From a virus: a DNA stretch of 64,000 bases. A program made the translations under genes and the position numbers. Shown piece after piece: positions 1 to 8,503 of the stretch. Every line of letters begins with the position of its first letter. Position 1 is the first letter of the stretch. The notes under the pieces are model-generated. The model had not been told where the DNA came from. It did no database searches and saw only the letters and a program-made list of their open reading frames with translations. Where the stretch lies: IMG/VR virus record IMGVR_UViG_3300021963_000021, positions 62,001 through 126,000 of that record; one strand, 5' to 3'.

Positions 1-482
1 GTACCGCAGAAGCTGCCTGCTATAAAGCAGCAATAAGGAGCAGTACCTGTAGTACAATAACTTGTACCACCGCGGCCACCTTGAGCACACATACAACCGT
101 TAGTTGTACTGCTAAACCAACAGGCCTGTGTAGGATCCGAACAACCACGGAAACATAATCCGTCTGTGTTACCGCAGCTAAATCCCACTGTTCCACAGAT
201 TTTACAGCCAGTGGCCACGGCGAAAGAACGTTTAGCATAAGCGCCAGGATTACCCGGAAGTCCAGCGCCGCAGCAGCACATACGAGCACCACTACCACCA
301 GCACCCCATAATTCTAATGTTACACAACCTGCGCTAGGCGCTGTCCAGCAAAATCCTGTACAGAAATTTGTTCTTACGTTACCTGGGCTCCATGCCCAAA
401 CACGACCTTGTTCGAGGTTTTCCTCTTCATCTGCGATGAAGTTTAATTTTGTTCTTATTAATCCTCTAAAACTTGTAGGCAT
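1..482 (-). CDS. Cysteine/glycine-rich structural protein (partial, C-terminus off window)
   Basis: The reading frame opens with ATG at 482 (GAGGGA-type Shine-Dalgarno about 8 nt upstream) and stays open to base 1, so only the first ~160 residues are visible. The N-terminus reads MPTSFRGLIRTKLNF and is followed by a TAPSAGCVTLELWGAGGSG segment typical of glycine-rich phage adhesin domains, then by a CCC triplet and many isolated Cys. It is a tandem paralogue of the next gene, which starts MPTSFKSLIG and shares the same Cys spacing. The two genes share a 43-nt exact DNA repeat (268-310 and 1241-1283). Because it sits at the fibre end of the genome, a fibre tip or other surface adhesin role is inferred. 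No enzymatic motif is seen. Confidence 0.75.
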   Translation of the reverse strand, partial: MPTSFRGLIRTKLNFIADEEENLEQGRVWAWSPGNVRTNFCTGFCWTAPSAGCVTLELWGAGGSGARMCCCGAGLPGNPGAYAKRSFAVATGCKICGTVGFSCGNTDGLCFRGCSDPTQACWFSSTTNGCMCAQGGRGGTSYCTTGTAPYCCFIAGSFCG

Positions 483-483
483 C

Positions 484-1458
484 TTAGAATCCCTCGATAA
501 ATTTAATTCTGATCATACCGTGTCCGCCTCGGCGTCCTTGATCTCTAACACCTGGACACGGAGCTCCTGCTGATCCTGGATGTCCTGGAGGTATATGTCC
601 AGAACAACCTTCGTTTTCATAACAGCCGCAACCACCACCGAAGCCCCAGTTATATGCGAACGGAATACCTGAGTTTGGTTTTTTACTTGCTGCTGACAGC
701 GCAGAAACGTGTTGGTGTGCGCCTTGACCGGACCAGTTTGAGAATTCGTTACCATCTTCTGTGGTAAACACAGCAACACCACCGCATTTAGCATATTGTC
801 CCGGTGGAATGGCTACATGATAGTGGAAGGAACATGGACATTGTGGTAAGCACCCAGCAAATAGCGTACAGCTAAAACCACCGCAGCGATTAACGTCACC
901 GCCAAAACCACAGCCAATCCAAGCACCGCCGAAGTAGTTACAGATCAAACCACAGTTATCGTTGTATGGACCACTGAAACAGAACCCTTGGTTGACAAAG
1001 CAACAGAACAAGGATGTGCCTGTAGAACACATCTGTCTACCGCCCAAACCACCTTGAGCACACATACAACCGCTTGCTCCGCAGTTTCCGTACCAATATA
1101 ACCCTGAGGCATCCGAACAGCCTTTAAAACATAGTCCTTCGTTACCACAGGCATAACCCACTGAACCGCAGATAAAGCAACCTGCGTTCATTCTTATTGT
1201 TTTCTTAGCATAGCCGCCTGCGTTACCTGGCAATCCGCCACCGCAGCAGCACATACGAGCACCACTACCACCAGCACCCCATAGCTCAATCACAGCAGTA
1301 CCGCAGGTAGGGGCAATCCAGCACATGGTAAACTGTGAAAAGTCGTTGCCTGGTGTATAAACCCAAACTCTTCCTCTTTCTAAATTTTCTTCAGCGCCTG
1401 CTGAGGTATAGAAAGAGTTAGTCTTGGTTCCTATCAGGCTTTTAAATGATGTTGGCAT
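484..1458 (-). CDS. Cysteine/glycine-rich structural protein (putative adhesin)
   Basis: This 324-aa protein contains about 30 cysteines (roughly 9 percent) and abundant glycine. Residues ~48-75 carry an IELWGAGGSGARMCCCGGG segment resembling the glycine-rich domains of phage tail-fibre tips. The middle is a series of C-x-x-C-like and GC/CG steps, and the C-terminus (GHGMIRIKFIEGF) looks like a closing beta strand. There is no signal peptide or transmembrane segment, so it is probably a virion component assembled in the cytoplasm. That makes disulphides surprising and suggests metal binding or post-lysis oxidation (inference). It is one base upstream of its tandem paralogue and downstream of small fibre-associated genes. 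The fold and role are not certain. Confidence 0.8.
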   Translation of the reverse strand: MPTSFKSLIGTKTNSFYTSAGAEENLERGRVWVYTPGNDFSQFTMCWIAPTCGTAVIELWGAGGSGARMCCCGGGLPGNAGGYAKKTIRMNAGCFICGSVGYACGNEGLCFKGCSDASGLYWYGNCGASGCMCAQGGLGGRQMCSTGTSLFCCFVNQGFCFSGPYNDNCGLICNYFGGAWIGCGFGGDVNRCGGFSCTLFAGCLPQCPCSFHYHVAIPPGQYAKCGGVAVFTTEDGNEFSNWSGQGAHQHVSALSAASKKPNSGIPFAYNWGFGGGCGCYENEGCSGHIPPGHPGSAGAPCPGVRDQGRRGGHGMIRIKFIEGF

Positions 1459-1500
1459 ATTGTTCTCGCTTCCTGTAAGTTGTGAATATCGCTCGCATCA

Positions 1501-1833
1501 TTAAGCCGATGATACAATCCATCCGTAGTTTGATCCTGTGTACACTAGTGTGATAATAGATCCGTTAATGTCTATTGTTAGATCGTCAGCAATATTCTGT
1601 ATCTTAGCACCATTTCTAGCAACAGTGATGTTGTTAGTAGCTGCTGATGCGCCAATATCAATGATCTGAATAGTGTCATTCAAAAACAGTGTGTTTGATG
1701 CCGGCAGCGTTATGGTAAATGCTGTGCTTGAAGAATTTGCTAAAATTCTGTCGTTTACTGAAGCGTTGAAGGTATTACTAACTTCACGTATAGTAGTACC
1801 TGCTGTTCCAGTTGTTGTGATATATCTTCCCAT
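1501..1833 (-). CDS. Small beta-rich fibre-associated protein (110 aa)
   Basis: The protein is all beta-like: residues ~25-60 read DRILANSSSTAFTITLPAS and then a DTIQIIDIGASAATNNITV segment, followed by VARNGAKIQN and a C-terminal TLVYTGSNYGWIV. This pattern (ITLPAS, V-x-RNG, LVYTG-x-x-YGW) occurs in short trimeric modules at the ends of T4-like cyanophage fibres, and I recognise it only as that kind of module. A late-promoter-like box (AATAAATA on the minus strand, 1851-1858) lies 17 nt before the ATG, so it can head its own late transcript together with the cysteine-rich genes. No catalytic residues are evident. Confidence 0.75.
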   Translation of the reverse strand: MGRYITTTGTAGTTIREVSNTFNASVNDRILANSSSTAFTITLPASNTLFLNDTIQIIDIGASAATNNITVARNGAKIQNIADDLTIDINGSIITLVYTGSNYGWIVSSA

Positions 1834-1850
1834 TTAAGTCCCCTATGGAA

Positions 1851-1858
1851 TATTTATT
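1851..1858 (-). promoter_or_regulatory. T4-type late promoter box (AATAAATA)
   Basis: The minus strand reads AATAAATA, one mismatch from the T4 late -10 consensus TATAAATA. It is 17 nt upstream of the 110-aa gene starting at 1833. A gp55 homologue is encoded in the window. Similar boxes precede most operons here. Confidence 0.6.
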
Positions 1859-2179
1859 TTATAACGTAGATGTTTCAAGTCCGAACGCTACGGCACTTAT
1901 GTTTGCTTGGTTACTGTAAACCACCAAAACTTTGCCTGCGTCCATGACTATACCAGTTCTTTCAAGCACACCTTTACCTAAAAGTTCTGTGTCGTATTCT
2001 ATCCATTCAGCGTTTCCTGGTGTTGCTGTAGTAGCAATCGCCATCCTGATGTTTGTAGCTTGGTTAGCTCTGTTACAGAGCGATACCGAAACCACCGCAA
2101 AAGTATCTGCCGGGCAGGTATACAACGTTGTGTTTGTTGCTGCTGCTAGGTCTTGAGCTCCTAATCTTCCTGTTGCCAT
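1859..2179 (-). CDS. Small beta-sandwich virion protein (106 aa), MATGRLGAQDLAA family
   Basis: The sequence starts MATGRLGAQDLAAATNTTLY and then has a beta-rich core: VVSVSLCNRANQATNIRMAI, an EWIEYDTELLGKGVLERTG segment and V-x-AGKVLVVYS near the C-terminus. Proteins of this type are common beside structural genes in marine T4-like phages and remain functionally unassigned. Two other small proteins here, at 14987-15316 and 27036-27398, share the same strand order (a CN motif near residue 35-40, a GE/AGK/GPG turn, then a final V-x-V-S strand), which suggests one family. A Shine-Dalgarno (TGGAG) precedes the ATG, and the gene follows giant fibre A1 with an 11-nt gap. Confidence 0.75.
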   Translation of the reverse strand: MATGRLGAQDLAAATNTTLYTCPADTFAVVSVSLCNRANQATNIRMAIATTATPGNAEWIEYDTELLGKGVLERTGIVMDAGKVLVVYSNQANISAVAFGLETSTL

Positions 2180-2190
2180 TTAAATCTCCA

Positions 2191-5100
2191 TTATCCTTGT
2201 AAGAACAAATTCATTGCTACTGGGTAGCCATCAATACCACGAGTAAATTCAAGTTTTGTGTTAACCGTAATTTTGAACCCAGTAGTTGTTGTGATCGTAG
2301 ACCCCGATACAAATACCGAACCTGCGGTAAGTGTATTTACGTTCAAAGTACTCGAACCAGAACCAATTTGTGAAGCAATATACGCTTTAATAGCTCTCTG
2401 TGTCGGGATCACTGTATCCGAATCAGCTGTAAAGAACGGATCTGTACTGAATTCAGTGATTGTCGCACCACCTGTGCCCAATTCTACCGATCCTAGCTGC
2501 AGTTCCTGTAGACCAGCTAGGTTAAACGCACTGGCATTCAAGCTAGCTGTACCAGTTGCCTGTTCAATGGTAAACAGATCGCCAACACGGAAATTACCGT
2601 CTTGGTCGGTTGATGTAAAGAACACACGTCCACCGCCACTTTCCACTGTTTCTGAGTCTTGATCTGGGTCAGTGTATGGTAGCCCCGGATAGTTTGTGCT
2701 GGTAAAGTTCCCAGTACCAATGTCCAAAAAGTCGTGTCCAGTTAAACGACACTGTGAATATCTGATTCTAGTTTCAAAACTTTCTTCATGTGCTGGTGCT
2801 TCGCTGATCGTCAACGCCGGGCTAATTTGTAATCTAGCAGTATATGGGCCTGTTCCAGCTAGGTTAGTAACTGTAACCAGCTTGTAATAGTTATTAGGCA
2901 AGCTGGAAAATACTACGTTAGACCCTGCTACAGGCACGCTGTAAAGATCTTTAACATCAACATAACCACCAGGTTGGTAGAAATCAGCATATCCGTCGCC
3001 GGCTACTGTTGATGTAGCAGTAACCCATAGTGTACCTCTGTTGTTGAATGTCGGATTACCCAACGCACCTCTGCCTGTTCTAACAGTATGCGGTGCTTCA
3101 ACGGTGTTGTTAGGATCTGTGATTGTCATTGTTGGAGCACTTGCATAACCGCTACCTGGCTCTACAATTCTAATCTGTGTGATTTTTCCATCAGTTATAG
3201 AACATCTTGCCTGTGTAGTAGCACCGGCTACTACATATCTTCCTGTTGTTCCTGTTGTATTGCTGATCAGTGCCCAACGAGGTGTCCAGTTTGTGTTTCC
3301 TAGAGCAGGTTTAGCGTAACGTCCACTGGTTACAGTTCTAGTAGACCAAACTATACCGTCTGGTGAAGTCCAAATTGAAGTACCTGCGGAATCTATACGT
3401 GTTCCCAAGAACACACCTTGACCATAAGAAACTCTGTTTGCGCCCGGAGGGCTAGAAACTGTGGTCCAAGTAGTACCATTAATACTATAAGCAGCCGCAG
3501 TACCTGTTGAGTTTACCGCAACAAATCTATTATTTCCAAATGTCACGCTAGACCATGTTGTGCTTGCTGGCATAGTAGCAGTGACCCAAGTAATACCGTC
3601 TAAACTGTAACCTGCTCCGTTTGTACCAGTAGCTACAGCAACAAACTTGCCTGCGCCATAAGTGATAGAAGTCCATGTAGTCACAGAGTTTGGCAACGGA
3701 TTAGCACCGTTTGCCCATGTAGTTCCGTTTGTAGAAATCACCGGAGTAGCAGAATCGCCCCTGACCCCAATAAATCTACCATTACCAAACGCCACAGCAT
3801 TGTAGGTTCCAGTCTGTGGCAACGAAGCAGTTGTCCATGTTTCACCACCGTTTGTTGAGTATGCTGCTGTCGTTGAACCTGTATTTGGCAATGCTACTGT
3901 ATACACAGTAGTTGATATCGTTCCACTAGCTACACTGGACCATGCCTGAGCAGCTGGCAATGTGGCGCTGGTCCATGTCACAGCATCTCGACTGTACATA
4001 CCCGAGCTTCCGCTTACTGGTACAGCAACATAGTTGCCACCACGGCCGTAGCCAGTATAGGTAAATCCTGTAATCACTCCGGCAGGCGATGTGACATTTG
4101 TAACTTTAATAGTTAGATTGTTAGTTGTAGCAGTACCATTTAAGCTGGTACCTGCGATTGTTAAAGTATTTCCGACGGCATAACCAGTACCACCGGCATT
4201 TAATGTAACAGTATATACTAGCCCAACCCTAACAACATCAAAAGTCGCCAGTGTGCCTGCACCGCCGGTGGCTGCTACTGCGCTATGACTAGATCTTGTC
4301 TGTACATACGCTACTTCGTTTACCCCAACAGTCACAGGTAGTGTTCCGGTTACAGTGTCAGTTAATGTAGGAGCAGTAAATGTTAATCTTGGCTCTATTA
4401 CATATTGTGTAGAAGCGTCAGGTGCTGTAATTGTTGTGCCAGGGACACTGTGATCCCAGCCTGCTGTACCTGTCGATTCTTTGTAGACCTGTGCTACTTT
4501 GGTACCACTGTTATAAGAGTTAATATATCCAAACTGTGATTGACCAGTACCTGATGTTAGGAATATTCTCATTCCAACATATGCTGAACTGGTATTTCCA
4601 TCTGTGGCTGCTAGTGTGATTGAAGTAGAAGATCCAGTTTGTGCTACGTTTTCAACGCTGATATAATCTGCGCCACCGTAGTTATCTGCTGGGTCGGTTA
4701 GTCTTACTTCAAATACAGCATTGTCACGTACTTCGTTGCCTGTAGTATCAGCATTGATACCAGCACCGTTGAACGTGTACGTTGCGCTGGTATAGTCACT
4801 GCCAGCATTCAAGAACTCAACACGCTGTATTGCGCTGTTATTGGTGATAACTTTTGCGATTGCTGCTTCTTCAAATCTGTTGTTTACTGTGCCTGTGACT
4901 GCTGTTTCTGTAGGATCAACGCCTTCGGACACACAACCAAATGTACCATAAGAACTGTTACCATTGGTAGCACGTATCTTACCACCGTTTTCAGCTAGGT
5001 AACCAATGTGTCCATAATATGAGAACACAGAAACAAGCTCTGTTCTTGCTAGGTTGGTACACCATACACCAATACCATCACTTAGTACCTGTGTAAAGTC

Positions 5101-8100
5101 GTTGGCAACTACTGATTTATTACCGCCACCATGTAGATTTCCATCGATCATTAGACCAACGCAGGCAGTACCAAAAGTCGTAACGTTCTGTACATAACAA
5201 GATCTTGTGGTAATCCATGCTCTAGTGTCGCCTGTGCCCCATCCTGGGTCAAGAGATACATAAGCACCTGCGGTAGGACGTTTTGTACCATACGCATTAA
5301 CCGCACCTAGTGTGCCTGTTAATCCCTGTACTGTGCAGTTACGTAAGCCAGTGCTGTTTCTAACCAAGAACATGTTCTGTAATAGAGAACCAGTTACACC
5401 GTTGACATACAATTTTGCTGCTGTCAGTGTTGCGTAATTGCCTGTGTATATCAAATCATATTTGAGAGCGTCGATATACTCACTGACATCACGAGCGCAG
5501 GCTGCTAGAGTATATGTGTAACTAGGATACGCATTCGCGATGTAAGCGTGTATTTCAGCTATGATAAATGATCTATTCAATTCTAACTGTCTTACCGCAG
5601 CATAGACATCGTAAGCCGACACAGGAGCAACTGTTCCTGACATACTAGGAGCAGAACCAGAAGAATTAACATAGTAATTGATGTAGTCGTATGCGTTCTG
5701 TACTAATCCCTGTGCTAATGTGCCTTGTGTGGCTGTGGCAAACGGTTTAGTTTGACTCTGTGTCAACGTATTAGGATTAGAACCTGTGGTTGTTTTGGTT
5801 ACTGTCGAACCTTGTATTATTGTTGTAACTATTGCTTTCAGTCTTGTTAACGCATCAAGACTCTTGGCAACATCACCTACTCCAATTTGACTCGGCGCTG
5901 GTCTAATATTTGTAGATCTTAATTCGTCTCCGACTACTGCTGTATTGATAGGTACAACAATAGGCAGTGTTTCGTAGAATACACCAGTCTTAACCAGTAT
6001 TGTTCTTTGAGGTAATACTTCAACTGGAATATTTGTAGAAGTTCCGGCCAGTACGTTTACATATACTATGTCTTTTAAATCAGCTAACTGATCTAACGCA
6101 TCTTGTTCGGCAGTATAGCTAATATCTTGTATTTGTAATATTCTATTGCCAACAGTTATACCATTCAATGTTTGATAGTTTGCTGCCGGAGGAGTATTAG
6201 TCAACACCGCAGCAATAGCCACTGTGTTAATCGCATATTGTAATGCCGCTACAGTTTCCTGTTCTTGGCCTAGAGAATAAACGTTAGGAGCATTATTAAT
6301 GTATTCTAATGTAGCTCTTCTTGTGTTTGCGTTGCCGCCTTGACGAACGTCTTTGATCAACGCATCAATGATATATCCTACATCTCGTTCGCATTTAGTT
6401 TTGTCATAGGTAAATCCAGACACGAACGGTGAGATATTATTTGTTCTTTGGTAATCGATCCATTCAACAGTTTCACGTTGTATAAATTGTCTATTGATTT
6501 CTAATAGATATGCTGCCTGTGGATTTCTAGCACCTTTTTCTATTTGCTGGCAGGCGTATTGTATGGTATTCCATGGCTTGTCTAAGGTTATGCCCCAAGT
6601 TGGAGCAGGACTGTCAGTGCCAGCAGTATCAACATAGTACAGCTGATCAATTAATCCCCAATACTTCCACTGCGGAGCACTGGCGTTACTGACTACTAGT
6701 ACCTGACCATCAGATCCGATTGGCAGTCTTGTTGGTCCTGCGCCACCATAATAAACGATATCGCCTTGTGTAGTTAAAACGTTAACTTCACTACCGACTG
6801 ATAATACATTCCAATAAGTGCCAGTAACATCAACATCTGGTCTTGTTACTAGAGTTCCTACAGTTAATGTCGAACCATCATCACCCTCTGAATGGTGAGC
6901 ATTTACACAGATATAGCTGTTAGGACCGTATCTAACAGCATCTCCTAGCATGTAATCGTAGTCATCTCTCCATTGTCCTAACCAACGGATACCGCTGTTT
7001 AGTCTTGACCAGTAGCTTGGATTCGCTGGGTGGGCAGTAACTGTTACAGTCATTGACCCTGATGATGTCTGTACATCAACTGGTGTAGACCCATTTTCTA
7101 AAACACGAACGGTAAATTGCGTACTGCTAGGTACACTGTTTACATAATAGGTAACGTTATTTTGTATGTTACCAAATGTTGTGCCACCGAAGCGCACACT
7201 CATTCCTACTACAAAACCAGTAGTATCGCCTACAGTTATTCTTTTTGTAGCAACATCTGTGGCTGTAGCAGTTGCGGTAATATTAGGTACATCAACAACA
7301 GCGATGTAGGTATATCCGTTTAGTCTTACTACATCTCCGACTTTATAGTCTAATGTGTAATCCCAATCGTTTTGTAATTTGAAACCAGTAGTAAACAGAT
7401 CCCAATTCTGTGATCCTGTCACTGCTGTTGTAGGTTTAATATTGCTGTGGTTAGTCTTTGCTATGTAAGCATAGCCACCGTAGGTAATGACGTCACCTGG
7501 TTGATAAATTGTTGCCGAATTCCATGAGCTCTCAAACTCAAGACCTTCAACAAATCTAGCCCAGTATCCAGAATCTTCGTCATCTTCGAATGTAGTTGTC
7601 TGAGATGATGTGTGCTTTGCTGTACAGATCCACAAACTAGCACCGTATTTGACAACATCGTTGATTTTGTAGTCGACGTTATAGTCATCCCAGTCACCAA
7701 GATATTCGATACCTTGGTTAAAATAATCCCATTTTCCTTGATCATCTTCAAGACCTAGAGTAAATGTAGCTGCTGATGTATGACCTTCGTTACAGACATA
7801 TGTTGTACCACCAAACTTAACTACGTCATTGATTTTATATCGATAGCTAGTAGTCCAATCAGTTTTCCAATCAAACGCCTCTGAATAGATATCCCATTTA
7901 GCTAAATCTTCTGCTATTCCAGGAGTTACTCTGCCTAGCCCCTCTAGACCTTGTGTGATAGTAGAAGCTGATGAATGTCCTAGATTACATAGGTAAAGAT
8001 TACCGCCGTATTTGACGATATCGTTTAATTTGTATCTCGTTGAAGTAGTCCAGTCGCCCTTCCAGTCAAATGACTCGGCAAATTGATCCCACTTTGAAAG

Positions 8101-8451
8101 TGTGCTATCGCCTAGATCTAGATCTGCTTCAAGCCCAAGTGCTAGCGTGGCAGCGGAGGTGTGCCCAACTGTACAAAGATAGACTTGCCCACCGTATTTT
8201 ACTATGTCATTTTTATAGTAAACTTCTCCAGTGACCCAATCGCCTCTCCACTTTGTTCCGTCCGAGATTTGATTCCATCTTGCTGGTACGTTTTCAGCGT
8301 CTACATAAAAGTCCGTATCTGCTACGTGACCGATAACGCAGATGAAAACTTTACCGTTGACTCGTACTACGTCATCTTTGACGTAGGTGGTCCCGGCAAC
8401 CCATTCGCCTTTCCAAATAAAGCGTATTCTACCTAATTTAAACTCAGCCAT
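2191..8451 (-). CDS. Giant tail-fibre-like protein A1 (2086 aa): CBM repeats, beta-helix, Asp-box propeller
   Basis: I place the start at ATG 8451 (MAEFKLGRIRF), matching the paralogue A2 and giving good spacing from CGGAG; a TTG at 8454 is also possible. Residues ~1-530 hold eight repeats of the form W-x-GDW...Y-x-x-NDIVKYGG-x-x-Y-x-C...HTS, resembling CBM5/12 chitin-binding-type modules. Residues ~600-1160 form a pectin-lyase-like beta-helix (VSLDPGW, SCYVQNVTTFG, DGIGVWC) interrupted by two related helical insertions (~640-810 and ~850-1020). Residues ~1470-1715 carry about six Asp-box units (YSTNGGETW, WTSITYGAG). The C-terminus has RLTGHDFLDIGTGNF and DGNFRVGD modules shared with the other giant fibres. 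Probable role: long receptor-binding fibre with glycan-binding capacity (inference). Paralogue of 8504-14590. Confidence 0.85.
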   Translation of the reverse strand: MAEFKLGRIRFIWKGEWVAGTTYVKDDVVRVNGKVFICVIGHVADTDFYVDAENVPARWNQISDGTKWRGDWVTGEVYYKNDIVKYGGQVYLCTVGHTSAATLALGLEADLDLGDSTLSKWDQFAESFDWKGDWTTSTRYKLNDIVKYGGNLYLCNLGHSSASTITQGLEGLGRVTPGIAEDLAKWDIYSEAFDWKTDWTTSYRYKINDVVKFGGTTYVCNEGHTSAATFTLGLEDDQGKWDYFNQGIEYLGDWDDYNVDYKINDVVKYGASLWICTAKHTSSQTTTFEDDEDSGYWARFVEGLEFESSWNSATIYQPGDVITYGGYAYIAKTNHSNIKPTTAVTGSQNWDLFTTGFKLQNDWDYTLDYKVGDVVRLNGYTYIAVVDVPNITATATATDVATKRITVGDTTGFVVGMSVRFGGTTFGNIQNNVTYYVNSVPSSTQFTVRVLENGSTPVDVQTSSGSMTVTVTAHPANPSYWSRLNSGIRWLGQWRDDYDYMLGDAVRYGPNSYICVNAHHSEGDDGSTLTVGTLVTRPDVDVTGTYWNVLSVGSEVNVLTTQGDIVYYGGAGPTRLPIGSDGQVLVVSNASAPQWKYWGLIDQLYYVDTAGTDSPAPTWGITLDKPWNTIQYACQQIEKGARNPQAAYLLEINRQFIQRETVEWIDYQRTNNISPFVSGFTYDKTKCERDVGYIIDALIKDVRQGGNANTRRATLEYINNAPNVYSLGQEQETVAALQYAINTVAIAAVLTNTPPAANYQTLNGITVGNRILQIQDISYTAEQDALDQLADLKDIVYVNVLAGTSTNIPVEVLPQRTILVKTGVFYETLPIVVPINTAVVGDELRSTNIRPAPSQIGVGDVAKSLDALTRLKAIVTTIIQGSTVTKTTTGSNPNTLTQSQTKPFATATQGTLAQGLVQNAYDYINYYVNSSGSAPSMSGTVAPVSAYDVYAAVRQLELNRSFIIAEIHAYIANAYPSYTYTLAACARDVSEYIDALKYDLIYTGNYATLTAAKLYVNGVTGSLLQNMFLVRNSTGLRNCTVQGLTGTLGAVNAYGTKRPTAGAYVSLDPGWGTGDTRAWITTRSCYVQNVTTFGTACVGLMIDGNLHGGGNKSVVANDFTQVLSDGIGVWCTNLARTELVSVFSYYGHIGYLAENGGKIRATNGNSSYGTFGCVSEGVDPTETAVTGTVNNRFEEAAIAKVITNNSAIQRVEFLNAGSDYTSATYTFNGAGINADTTGNEVRDNAVFEVRLTDPADNYGGADYISVENVAQTGSSTSITLAATDGNTSSAYVGMRIFLTSGTGQSQFGYINSYNSGTKVAQVYKESTGTAGWDHSVPGTTITAPDASTQYVIEPRLTFTAPTLTDTVTGTLPVTVGVNEVAYVQTRSSHSAVAATGGAGTLATFDVVRVGLVYTVTLNAGGTGYAVGNTLTIAGTSLNGTATTNNLTIKVTNVTSPAGVITGFTYTGYGRGGNYVAVPVSGSSGMYSRDAVTWTSATLPAAQAWSSVASGTISTTVYTVALPNTGSTTAAYSTNGGETWTTASLPQTGTYNAVAFGNGRFIGVRGDSATPVISTNGTTWANGANPLPNSVTTWTSITYGAGKFVAVATGTNGAGYSLDGITWVTATMPASTTWSSVTFGNNRFVAVNSTGTAAAYSINGTTWTTVSSPPGANRVSYGQGVFLGTRIDSAGTSIWTSPDGIVWSTRTVTSGRYAKPALGNTNWTPRWALISNTTGTTGRYVVAGATTQARCSITDGKITQIRIVEPGSGYASAPTMTITDPNNTVEAPHTVRTGRGALGNPTFNNRGTLWVTATSTVAGDGYADFYQPGGYVDVKDLYSVPVAGSNVVFSSLPNNYYKLVTVTNLAGTGPYTARLQISPALTISEAPAHEESFETRIRYSQCRLTGHDFLDIGTGNFTSTNYPGLPYTDPDQDSETVESGGGRVFFTSTDQDGNFRVGDLFTIEQATGTASLNASAFNLAGLQELQLGSVELGTGGATITEFSTDPFFTADSDTVIPTQRAIKAYIASQIGSGSSTLNVNTLTAGSVFVSGSTITTTTGFKITVNTKLEFTRGIDGYPVAMNLFLQG

Positions 8452-8477
8452 CAATCACTCCGCATATGATGTTAGTA

Positions 8478-8485
8478 TATTTATC
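8478..8485 (-). promoter_or_regulatory. T4-type late promoter box (GATAAATA)
   Basis: The minus strand reads GATAAATA, 26 nt upstream of the A1 fibre ATG, in the short gap after the A2 fibre gene. It matches TATAAATA at 7 of 8 positions. Confidence 0.55.
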
Positions 8486-8503
8486 CATACCCAAAAACTG
8501 TCC

